Positions 1 to 12,700 of a stretch of 64,000 nucleotides of DNA are shown here, piece by piece. The DNA is taken from the NCBI RefSeq assembly GCF_963169125.1, contig NC_084793.1, positions 95,995,071-96,059,070 of the forward strand, read 5' to 3'. Position 1 is the stretch's first letter. Each line of letters begins with the position of its first letter. The notes under the pieces were generated by a model. That model worked only from the letters and a program-made list of their open reading frames with translations. It made no database searches and was not told the DNA's origin. This stretch comes from Humulus lupulus (taxonomy: Eukaryota; Streptophyta; Magnoliopsida; Rosales; Cannabaceae). The position numbers and the translations under genes are program-made.

Positions 1-120
1 CTGGAAATTAGCAGGTCCTAAACTTAGAAGTTGATTCAAATTAATTAATCGATGTTTTTCTTAAATGCAAGAGATATCAATAAAGAATTAACGCGAACTA
101 AGTTTTTCAAAATCAATATC

Positions 121-241
121 CTGGAAATAACCAGGTCCTAAACTTAGAAGTTGATTCAAATTGATTAATCGATGTCTTTCTTAAAAAGCACGAGATATCA
201 ATAAAGAATAAACGCGAACTAAGTTTTTCAAAATCAATATC
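121..241 (+). repeat. Reference satellite monomer (121 bp)
   Basis: One clear monomer, given as a reference unit. It opens with CTGGAAATAACCAGG, which belongs to the 5 bp dyad CCTGG-N6-CCAGG. It contains the short palindromes GATTAATC, ATCGAT and GATATC. It ends with the segment AACGCGAACTAAG followed by TTTTTCAAAATCAATATC. The next monomer starts at 242. Other monomers differ from it by a few percent, mostly at recurring diagnostic positions rather than at random. Confidence 0.9.
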
Positions 242-2449
242 CTGGAAATAACCAGGTCATAAACTTAGAAGTTGATTCAAATTGATTAATCGATGTTTTT
301 CTTAAAAAGCACGAGATATCAATAAAGAATTAACGCGAACTAAGTTTCTCAAAATCAATGTCCTGGATGCAACCAGGTCCTAAACTTAGAAGTTGATTCA
401 AATTGATTAATCGATGTTTTTCTTAAAAAGCACGAGATATCAATAAAGAATTAACTCGAAATAAGTTTTTCAAAATCAATATCCTGGAAATAACTAGGTC
501 CTAAACTTAGAAGTTTATTCAAATTGATTAATTAATGTTTTTCTTGAAAAACACGAGATAACAATAAAGAATTAACGTGAACTAAGCTTTTCAAAATCAA
601 TATCTTGGAAATAACCAGGTCCTAAACTTAGAAGTTGATTCAAATTGATTAATTGATGTTTTTCTTAAAAAACATGAGATATCAATAAAGAATTAACGTG
701 AACTAAGATTTTCAAAATCAATATCCTGGAAATTAGCAGGTCCTAAACTTAGAAGTTGATTCAAATTAATTAATCGACGTTTTTCTTAAAAAGCACGAGA
801 TATCAATAAAGAATTAACGCGAACTACGTTTCTCAAAATCAATGTCCTGGATGCAACCAGGTCCTAAACTTAGAAGTTGATTCAAATTAATTAATAGATG
901 TTTTTCTAAAAAGCAAGAGATATCAATAAAGAATTAACGCGAACTAAGTTTTTCAAAATCAATATCCTGGAAATAACCAGGTCCTAAACTTAGAAGTTGA
1001 TTCAAATTGATTAATTGATGTTTTTCTTAAAAAACATGAGATATCAATAAAGAATTAACGTGAACTAAGATTTTCAAAATCAATATCCTGGAAATTTGCA
1101 GGTCCTAAACATAGAAGTTGATTCAAATTAATTAATCGATGTTTTTCTTAAAAAGCACGAGATATCAATAAAGAATTAACGCGAACTAAGTTTCTCAAAA
1201 TCAATGTCCTGGATGCAACCAGGTCCTAAACTTAGAAGTTGATTCAAATTGATTAATTGATGTTTTTCTTAAAAAACACAAGATATCAATAAAGAATTAA
1301 CGTGAACTAAGTTTTTCAAAATCAATATCCTGGAAATAACCAGGTCCTAAACTTAGAAGTTGATTCAAATTGATTAATCGATGTTTTTCTTAAAAGCACG
1401 AGATATCAATAAAGAATTAACGCGAACTAAGTTTTTCAAAATCAATATCCTGGAAATAACCAGGTACTAAACTTAGAAGTTGATACAAATTGATTAATTG
1501 ATGTTTTTCTTAAAAAACATGAGATATCAATAAAGAATTAACGTGAACAAAGCTTTTCAAAATCAGTATCCTGGAAATAACCAGGTCCTAAACTTAGAAG
1601 TTGATTCAAATTGATTAATTGATGTTTTTCTCAAAAAACATGAGATATCAATAAAGAATTAACGTGAACTAAGATTTTCAAAATCAATATCCTGGAAATT
1701 AGCAGGTCCTAAACTTAGAAGTTGATTCAAATTAATTAATCGATGTTTTTCTTAAAAGCAAGAGATATCAATAAAGAATTAACGCGAACTAAGTTTTTCA
1801 AAATCAATATCCTGGAAATAACCAGGTCCTAAACTTAGAAGTTGATTCAAATTGATTAATTGATGTTTTTCTTAAAAAACATGAGATATCAATAAAGAAT
1901 TAACGTGAACTAAGATTTTCAAAATCAATATCCTGGAAATTAGCAGGTCCTAAACTTAGAAGTTGATTCAAATTAATTAATCGATGTTTTTCTTAAAAAG
2001 CACGAGATATCATTAAAGAATTAACGCGAACTAAGTTTCTCAAAATAAATGTCCTGGATGCAACCAGGTCCTAAACTTAGAAGTTGATTCAAATTGATTA
2101 ATCGATGTTTTTCTTAAAAAGCACGAGATATCAATAAAGAATTAATGCGAACTAAGTTTTTCAAAATCAATGTCCTGGATGCAACCAGGTCCTAAATTTA
2201 GAAGTTGATTGAAATTGATTAATCGATGTTTTTCTTAAAAAGCACGAGATATCAATAAAGAATTAACGCGAATTAAGTTTCTCAAAATCAATGTCCTGGA
2301 TGAAACCAGGTCCTAAACTTAGAAGTTGATTCAAATTAATTAATCGAAGTTTTTCTTAAAAGCACGAGATATCAATAAAGAATTAACGCGAACTAAGTTT
2401 TTCAAAATCAATGTCCTGGATGAAACCAGGTCCTAAACTTAGAAGTTGA

Positions 2450-5400
2450 TTCAAATTAATTAATCGAAGTTTTTCTTAAAAAGCACGAGATATCAATAAA
2501 GGATTAACGCGAACTAAGTTTCTCAAAATCAATGTCCTGGATGCAACAAGGTCCTAAACTTAGAAGTTGATTCTAATTGATTAATCGATGTTTTTCTTAA
2601 AAGCACGAGATATCAATAAAGAATTAACGCGAACTAAGTTTCTCAAAATCAGTGTCCTGGATGCAACCAGGTCCTAAACTTAGAAGTTGATTCAAATTGA
2701 TTAATCGTTGTTTTTCTTAAAAGCACGAGATATCAATATAGAATTAACGTGAACTAAGTTTTTCAAAATCAATATCCTGGAAATAACCAGGTCCTAAACT
2801 TAGAAGTTGATTGAAATTGATTAATCGATGTCTTTCTTAAAAAGCACGAGATATCAATAAAGAATTAACGCGAACTAAGTTTTTCAAAATCAATATCCTG
2901 GAAATAACTAGGTCCTAAACTTAGAAGTTTATTTAAAATGATCAGTCGATGTCTTTCTTAAAAAGCAGGAGATATCAATAAAGAATTAACGCGAACTAAG
3001 TTTTTCAAAATGAATATCCTGGAAATAACCAGGTCCTAAACTTAGAAGTTGATTCAAATTGATTAATCGATGTTTTTCTTAAAAAGCACGAGATATCAAT
3101 AAAGAATTAACGTGAACTAAGTTTCTCAAAATCAATGTCCTGGATGCAACCAGGTCCTAAACTTAGAAGTTGATTCAAATTGATTAATCGATGTTTTTCT
3201 TAAAAGCACGAGATATCAATAAAGAATTAATGACAACTAAGTTTCTCAAAATCAGTGCCTTGGATGCAACCAGGTCCTAAACTTAGAAGTTGATTCAAAT
3301 TGATTAATCGATGTTTTTCTTAAAAGCACGAGATATCAATATAGAATTAACGCGAACTAAGTTTTTCAAAATCAATTTCCTGGAAATAACCAGGTCCTAA
3401 ACTTAGAAGTTGATTCAAATTGATTAATCGATGTTTTTCTTAAAAAGCACGAGATATCAATAAAGAATTAACGCGAACTAAGTTTTTCAAAATCAATATC
3501 CTGGAAATAACTAGGTCCTAAACTTAGAAGTTGATTTAAAATGATCAGTCGATGTCTTTCTTAAAAAACACGAGATATCAATAAAGAATTAACGTGAACT
3601 AAGTTTTTCAAAATCAATATCCTGGAAATAACCAGGTCCTAAACTTAGAAGTTGATTCAAATTGATTAATCGATGTTTTTCTTAAATGCACGAGATATCA
3701 ATAAAGAATTAACGAGAACTAAGTTTTTCAAAATCAATATCCTGGAAATAACCAGGTACTAAACTTAGAAGTTGATTCAAATTGATTAATTGATGTTTTT
3801 CTTAAAAAACATGAGATATCAATAAAGAATTAACGTGAACAAAGCTTTTCAAAATCAGTATCCTGGAAATAACCAGGTCCTAAACTTAGAAGTTGATTCA
3901 AATTGATTAATTATTGTTTTTCTTAAAAAACATGAGATATCAATAAAGAATTAACGTGAACTAAGATTTTCAAAATCAATATCCTGGAAATTAGCAGGTC
4001 CTAAACTTAGAAGTTGATTCAAATTAATTAATCGATGTTTTTCTTAAAAGCAAGAGATATCAATAAAGAATTAACGCGAACTAAGTTTTTCAAAATCAAT
4101 ATCCTGGAAATAACCAGGTCCTAAACTTAGAAGTTGATTCAAATTGATTAATCGATGTCTTTCTTAAAAAGCACGAGATATCAATAAAGAATTAACGCGA
4201 ACTAAGTTTTTCAAAATCAATATCCATGAAATAACCAGGTCCTAAACTTAGAAGTTGATTCAAATTGATTAATCGATGTTTTTCTTAAAAAGCACGAGAT
4301 ATCAATAAAGAATTAACGCGAACTAAGTTTCTCAAAATCAATGTCCTGGATGCAACCAGGTCCTAAACTTAGAAGTTGATTCAAATTGATTAATCGATGT
4401 TTTTCTTAAAAGCACGAGATATCAATAAAGAATTATCGCGAACTAAGTTTCTCAAAATCAGTGTCCTGGATGCAACCAGGTCCTAAACTTAGAAGTTGAT
4501 TCAAATTGATTAATCGATGTCTTTCTTAAAAAGCACGAGATATCAATAAAGAATTAACGCGAACTAAGTTTTTCAAAATCAATATCCTGGAAATAACCAG
4601 GTCCTAAACTTAGAAGTTGATTCAAATTGATTAATTGATGTTTTTCTTAAAAAGCACGAGATATCAATAAAGAATTAAAGCGAACTAAGTTTTTCAAAAT
4701 CAATATCCTGGAAATAACTAGGTCCTAAACTTAGAAGTTCATTTAAAATGATCAGTCGATGTCTTTCTTAAAAAACACGAGATATCAATAAAGAATTAAC
4801 GTGAACTAAGTTTTTCAAAATCAATATCCTGGAAATAACCAGGTCCTAAACTTAGAAGTTTATTCAAATTGATTAATCCATGTTTTTCTTAAAAGCACGA
4901 GATATCAATAAAGAATTAACGTGAACTAAGTTTCTCAAAATCAATGTCCTGGATGCAACCAGGTCCTAAACTTAGAAGTTGATTAAAATTGATTAATCGA
5001 TGTTTTTCTTAAAAGCACGAGATATCAATAAAGAATTAATGACAACTAAGTTTCTCAAAATCAGTGCCCTGGATGCAACCAGGTCCTAAACTTAGAAGTT
5101 GATTCAAATTGATTAATCGATGTTTTTCTTAAAAGCACGAGATATCAATATAGAATTAACGCGAACTAAGTTTTTCAAAATCAATTTCCTGGAAATAACC
5201 AGGTCCTAAACTTAGAAGTTGATTCAAATTGATTAATCGATGTTTTTCTTAAAAAGCACGAGATATCAATAAAGAATTAACGCGAACTAAGTTTTTCAAA
5301 ATCAATATCCTGGAAATAACTAGGTCCTAAACTTAGAAGTTGATTTAAAATGATCAGTCGATGTCTTTCTTAAAAAACACGAGATATCAATAAAGAATTA

Positions 5401-8400
5401 ACGTGAACTAAGTTTTTCAAAATCAATATCCTGGAAATAACCAGGTCCTAAACTTAGAAGTTGATTCAAATTGATTAATCGATGTTTTTCTTAAATGCAG
5501 GAGATATCAATAAAGAATTAACGTGAACTAAGTTTCTCAAAATCAATGTCCTGGATGCAACCAGGTCCTAAACTTAGAAGTTGATTCAAATTGATTAATC
5601 GATGTTTTTCTTAAAAGCACGAGATATCAATAAAGAATTAATGACAACTAAGTTTCTCAAAATCAGTGCCCTGGATGCAACCAGGTCCTAAACTTAGAAG
5701 TTGATTCAAATTGATTAATCGATGTTTTTCTTAAAAGCACGAGATATCAATATAGAATTAACGTGAACTAAGTTTTTCAAAATCAATTTCCTGGAAATAA
5801 CCAGGTCCTAAACTTAGAAGTTGATTCAAATTGATTAATCGATGTTTTTCTTAAAAAGCACGAGATATCAATAAAGTATTAATGCGAACTAAGTTTTTCA
5901 AAATCAATGTCCTGGATGCAACCAGGTCCTAAATTTAGAAGTTGATTGAAATTGATTAATCGATGTTTTTCTTAAAAAGCACGAGATATCAATAAAGAAT
6001 TAACGCGAATTAAGTTTCTCAAAATCAATGTCCTGGATGCAACCAGGTCCTAAACTTAGAAGTTGATTCAAATTGATTAATCGATGTTTTTCTTAAAAGC
6101 ACGAGATATCAATAAAGAATAATCGCGAACTAAGTTTTTCAAAATCAATATCCTGGAAATAACCAGGTACTAAACTTAGAAGTTGATTCAAATTGATTAA
6201 TTGATGTTTTTCTTAAAAAGCAAGAGATATTAATAAAAAAATTAATGCGAACTAAGTTTTTCAAAATCAATGTCCTGGATGAAACCAGGTCCTAAACTTA
6301 GAAGTTGATTCAAATTAATTAATCGAAGTTTTTCTTAAAAGCACGAGATATCAATAAAGAATTAACGCGAACTAAGTTTCTCAAAATCAATGTCCTGGAT
6401 GCAACAAGGTCCTAAACTTAGAAGTTGATTCTAATTGATTAATCGATGTTTTTCTTAAAAGCACGAGATATCAATAAAGAATTAACGCGAACTAAGTTTT
6501 TCAAAATCAATATCCTGGAAATAACCAGGTCCTAAACTTAGAAGTTGATTCAAATTGATTAATCGATGTTTTTCTTAAAAAGCACGAGATATCAATAAAG
6601 AATTAACGCGAACTAAGTTTCTCAAAATCAATGTCCTGGATGCAACAAGGTCCTAAACTTAGAAGTTGATTCTAATTGATTAATCGATGTTTTTCTTAAA
6701 AGCACGAGATATCAATAAAGAATTAACGCGAACTAAGTTTCTCAAAATCAGTGTCCTGGATGCAACCAGTTCCTAAACTTAGAAGTTGATTCAAATTGAT
6801 TAATCGTTGTTTTTCTTAAAAGCACGAGATATCAATATAGAATTAACGCGAACTAAGTTTTTCAAAATCAATATCCTGGAAATAACTAGGTCCTAAACTT
6901 AGAAGTTTATTTAAAATGATCAGTCGATGTCTTTCTTAAAAAGCAGGAGATATCAATAAAGAATTAACGCGAACTAAGTTTTTCAAAATGAATATCCTGG
7001 AAATAACCAGGTCCTAAACTTAGAAGTTGATTCAAATTGATTAATCGATGTTTTTCTTAAAAAGCACGAGATATCAATAAAGAATTAACGTGAACTAAGT
7101 TTCTCAAAATCAATGTCCTGGATGCAACCAGGTCCTAAACTTAGAAGTTGATTCAAATTGATTAATCGATGTTTTTCTTAAAAGCACGAGATATCAATAA
7201 AGAATTAATGACAACTAAGTTTCTCAAAATCAGTGCCCTGGATGCAACCAGGTCCTAAACTTAGAAGTTGATTCAAATTGATTAATCGATATTTTCTTAA
7301 ATGCACGAGATATCAATATAGAATTAACGCGAACTAAGTTTTTCAAAATCAATTTCCTGGAAATAACCAGGTCCTAAACTTAGAAGTTGATTCAAATTGA
7401 TTAATCGATGTTTTTCTTAAAAAGCACGAGATATCAATAAAGAATTAACGCGAACTAAGTTTTTCAAAATCAATATCCTGGAAATAACTAGGTCCTAAAC
7501 TTAGAAGTTGATTTAAAATGATCAGTCGATGTCTTTCTTAAAAAACACGAGATATCAATAAAGAATTAACGTGAACTAAGTTTTTCAAAATCAATATCCT
7601 GGAAATAACCAGGTCCTAAACTTAGAAGTTGATTCAAATTGATTAATCGATGTTTTTCTTAAATGCACGAGATATCAATAAAGAATTAACGAGAACTAAG
7701 TTTTTCAAAATCAATATCCTGGAAATAACCAGGTACTAAACTTAGAAGTTGATTCAAATTGATTAATTGATGTTTTTCTTAAAAAACATGAGATATCAAT
7801 AAAGAATTAACGTGAACAAAGCTTTTCAAAATCAGTATCCTGGAAATAACCAGGTCCTAAACTTAGAAGTTGATTCAAATTGATTAATTGATGTTTTTCT
7901 TAAAAAACATGAGATATCAATAAAGAATTAACGTGAACTAAGATTTTCAAAATCAATATCCTGGAAATTAGCAGGTCCTAAACTTAGAAGTTGATTCAAA
8001 TTAATTAATCGATGTTTTTCTTAAAAGCAAGAGATATCAATAAAGAATTAACGCGAACTAAGTTTTTCAAAATCAATATCCTGGAAATAACCAGGTCCTA
8101 AACTTAGAAGTTGATTCAAATAGATTAATCGATGTTTTTCTTAAAAAGCACGAGATATCAATAAAGAATTAACGCGAACTAAGTTTCTCAAAATCAATGT
8201 CCTGGATGCAACCAGGTCCTAAACTTAGAAGTTGATTCAAATTGATTAATCGATGTTTTTCTTAAAAGCACGAGATATCAATAAAGAATTAACGCGAACT
8301 AAGTTTCTCAAAATCAGTGTCCTGGATGCAACCAGGTCCTAAACTTAGAAGTTGATTCAAATTGATTAATCGATGTCTTTCTTAAAAAGCACGAGATATC

Positions 8401-8740
8401 AATAAAGAATTAACGCGAACTAAGTTTTTCAAAATCAATATCCTGGAAATAACCAGGTCCTAAACTTAGAAGTTGATTCAAATTGATTAATTGATGTTTT
8501 TCTTAAAAAGCACGAGATATCAATAAAGAATTAAAGCGAACTAAGTTTTTCAAAATCAATATCCTGGAAATAACTAGGTCCTAAACTTAGAAGTTCATTT
8601 AAAATGATCAGTCGATGTCTTTCTTAAAAAACACGAGATATCAATAAAGAATTAACGTGAACTAAGTTTTTCAAAATCAATATCCTGGAAATAACCAGGT
8701 CCTAAACTTAGAAGTTTATTCAAATTGATTAATCCATGTT
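2450..8740 (+). repeat. Higher-order repeat, about 33 monomers (3978 bp), tandem copies
   Basis: Rare monomer variants recur at a fixed long distance. The variant TTTATTTAAAATGATCAG followed by GCAGGAGATATC occurs at about 2931 and 6909, 3978 bp apart. The variant AATTAATGACAACTAAG occurs at 3232 and 7210, also 3978 bp apart. Further right the spacing falls to 3855 bp (4738 to 8593, variant TTCATTTAAAATGATCAG), meaning one whole monomer differs between the copies. Copy edges are approximate. Confidence 0.75.
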
Positions 8741-9730
8741 TTTCTTAAAAGCACGAGATATCAATAAAGAATTAATGCGAACTAAGTTTTTCAAAATCAA
8801 TATCCTGGAAATAACCAGGTCCTAAACTTAGAAGTTGATTCAAATTAATTAATCGATGTTTTTCTTAAAAGCAAGAGATATCAATAAAGAATTAACGCGA
8901 ACTAAGTTTTTCAAAATCAATATCCTGGAAATAACCAGGTCCTAAACTTAGAAGTTGATTCAAATTGATTAATCGATGTCTTTCTTAAAAAGCACGAGAT
9001 ATCAATAAAGAATTAACGCGAACTAAGTTTTTCAAAATCAATATCCTGGAAATAACCAGGTCCTAAACTTAGAAGTTGATTCAAATTGATTAATCGATGT
9101 TTTTCTTAAAAAGCACGAGATATCAATAAAGAATTAACGCGAACTAAGTTTCTCAAAATCAATGTCCTGGATGCAACCAGGTCCTAAACTTAGAAGTTGA
9201 TTCAAATTGATTAATCGATGTTTTTCTTAAAAGCACGAGATATCAATAAAGAATTAACGCGAACTAAGTTTCTCAAAATCAGTGTCCTGGATGCAACCAG
9301 GTCCTAAACTTAGAAGTTGATTCAAATTGATTAATCGATGTCTTTCTTAAAAAGCACGAGATATCAATAAAGAATTAACGCGAACTAAGTTTTTCAAAAT
9401 CAATATCCTGGAAATAACCAGGTCCTAAACTTAGAAGTTGATTCAAATTGATTAATTGATGTTTTTCTTAAAAAGCACGAGATATCAATAAAGAATTAAA
9501 GCGAACTAAGTTTTTCAAAATCAATATCCTGGAAATAACTAGGTCCTAAACTTAGAAGTTCATTTAAAATGATCAGTCGATGTCTTTCTTAAAAAACACG
9601 AGATATCAATAAAGAATTAACGTGAACTAAGTTTTTCAAAATCAATATCCTGGAAATAACCAGGTCCTAAACTTAGAAGTTTATTCAAATTGATTAATCC
9701 ATGTTTTTCTTAAAAGCACGAGATATCAAT
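7900..9730 (+). repeat. Local 8-monomer duplication (about 965 bp)
   Basis: The run of variants ending in TTCATTTAAAATGATCAG at 8593 is repeated with the same variant at 9558, 965 bp (8 monomers) further on. The GCAAGAGATATC variant earlier in the run lies at 8027 and 8871, 844 bp (7 monomers) apart, so the copies also differ by one monomer. This sits at the junction between the 33-monomer repeat to the left and the 31-monomer repeat to the right. Confidence 0.65.
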
Positions 9731-12700
9731 AAAGAATTAATGCGAACTAAGTTTTTCAAAATCAATATCCTGGAAATAACCAGGTCCTAAACTTAGAAGT
9801 TGATTCAAATTGATTAATCGATGTTTTTCTTAAATAGCACGAGATATCAATAAAGAATTAACGCGAACTAAGTTTTTCAAAATCAATATCCTGGAAATAA
9901 CTAGGTCCTAAACTTAGAAGTTCATTTAAAATGATCAGTCGATGTCTTTCTTAAAAAACACGAGATATCAATAAAGAATTAACGTGAACTAAGTTTTTCA
10001 AAATCAATGTCCTGGATGCAACCAGGTCCTAAACTTAGAAGTTGATTCAAATTGATTAATCGATGTTTTTCTTAAAAGCACGTGATATCAATAAAGAATT
10101 AACGCGAACTAAGTTTCTCAAAATCAGTGCCCTGGATGCAACCAGGTCCTAAACTTAGAAGTTGATTCAAATTGATTAATCGATGTTTTTCTTAAAAGCA
10201 CGAGATATCAATATAGAATTAACGCGAACTAAGTTTTTCAAAATCAATATCCTGGAAATAACCAGGTCCTAAACTTAGAAGTTGATTCAAATTGATTAAT
10301 CAATGTTTTTATTAAAAGCACGAGATATCAATAAAGAATTAACGCGAACTAAGTTTTTCAAAATCAATATCCTGGAAATAACTAGGTACTAAACTTAGAA
10401 GTTGATTCAAATTGATTAATTGATGTTTTTCTTAAAAAACATGAGATATCAATAAAGAATTAACGTGAACAAAACTTTTCAAAATCAGTGTCCTGGAAAT
10501 AACCAGGTCCTAAACTTAGAAGTTGATTCAAATTGATTAATTGATGTTTTTCTTAAAAAACATGAGATATCAATAAAGAATTAACGTGAACTAAGATTTT
10601 CAAAATCAATATCCTGGAAATTAGCAGGTCCTAAACTTAGAAGTTGATTCAAATTAATTAATCGATGTTTTTCTTAAAAGCAAGAGATATCAATAAAGAA
10701 TTAACGCGAACTAAGTTTTTCAAAATCAATATCCTGGAAATAACCAGGTACTAAACTTAGAAGTTGATTCAAATTGATTAATTGATGTTTTTCTTAAAAA
10801 ACATGAGATATCAATAAAGAATTAACGTGAACAAAGCTTTTCAAAATCAGTATCCTGGAAATAACCAGGTCCTAAACTTAGAAGTTGATTCAAATTGATT
10901 AATTGATGTTTTTCTTAAAAAACATGAGATATCAATAAAGAATTAACATGAACTAAGATTTTCAAAATCAATATCCTGGAAATTAGCAGGTCCTAAACTT
11001 AGAAGTTGATTCAAATTAATTAATCGACGTTTTTCTTAAAAAGCACGAGATATCAATAAAGAATTAACGCGAACTAAGTTTCTCAAAATCAATGTCCTGG
11101 ATGCAACCAGGTCCTAAACTTAGAAGTTGATTCAAATTAATTAATAGATGTTTTTCTTAAAAGCAAGAGATATCAATAAAGAATTAACGCGAACTAAGTT
11201 TTTCAAAATCAATATCCTGGAAATAACCAGGTCCTAAACTTAGAAGTTGATTCAAATTGATTAATTGATGTTTTTCTTAAAAAACATGAGATATCAATAA
11301 AGAATTAACGTGAACTAAGATTTTCAAAATCAATATCCTGGAAATTAGCAGGTCCTAAACTTAGAAGTTGATTCAAATTGATTAATCGATGTTTTTCTTA
11401 AAAAGCACGAGATATCAATAAAGAATTAACGCGAACTAAGTTTCTCAAAATCAATGTCCTGGATGCAACCAGGTCCTAAACTTAGAAGTTGATTCAAATT
11501 GATTAATCGATGTTTTTCTTAAAAGCACGAGATATCAATAAAGAATTAACGCGAACTAAGTTTCTCAAAATCAGTGTCCTGGATGCAACCAGGTCCTAAA
11601 CTTAGAAGTTGATTCAAATTGATTAATCGATGTTTTTCTTAAAAGCACGAGATATCAATATAGAATTAACGCGAACTAAGTTTTTCAAAATCAATATCCT
11701 GGAAATAACCAGGTCCTAAACTTAGAAGTTGATTCAAATTGATTAATCAATGTTTTTATTAAAAGCACGAGATATCAATAAAGAATTAACGCGAACTAAG
11801 TTTTTCAAAATCAATATCCTGGAAATAACTAGGTACTAAACTTAGAAGTTGATTCAAATTGATTAATTGATGTTTTTCTTAAAAAACATGAGATATCAAT
11901 AAAGAATTAACGTGAACAAAACTTTTCAAAATCAGTGTCCTGGAAATAACCAGGTCCTAAACTTAGAAGTTGATTCAAATTGATTAATTGATGTTTTTCT
12001 TAAAAAACATGAGATATCAATAAAGAATTAACGTGAACTAAGATTTTCAAAATCAATATCCTGGAAATTAGCAGGTCCTAAACTTAGAAGTTGATTCAAA
12101 TTAATTAATCGATGTTTTTCTTAAAAGCAAGAGATATCAATAAAGAATTAACGCGAACTAAGTTTTTCAAAATCAATATCCTGGAAATAACCAGGTACTA
12201 AACTTAGAAGTTGATTCAAATTGATTAATTGATGTTTTTCTTAAAAAACATGAGATATCAATAAAGAATTAACGTGAACAAAGCTTTTCAAAATCAGTAT
12301 CCTGGAAATAACCAGGTCCTAAACTTAGAAGTTGATTCAAATTGATTAATTGATGTTTTTCTTAAAAAACATGAGATATCAATAAAGAATTAACATGAAC
12401 TAAGATTTTCAAAATCAATATCCTGGAAATTAGCAGGTCCTAAACTTAGAAGTTGATTCAAATTAATTAATCGACGTTTTTCTTAAAAAGCACGAGATAT
12501 CAATAAAGAATTAACGCGAACTAAGTTTCTCAAAATCAATGTCCTGGATGCAACCAGGTCCTAAACTTAGAAGTTGATTCAAATTAATTAATAGATGTTT
12601 TTCTTAAAAGCAAGAGATATCAATAAAGAATTAACGCGAACTAAGTTTTTCAAAATCAATATCCTGGAAATAACCAGGTCCTAAACTTAGAAGTTGATTC

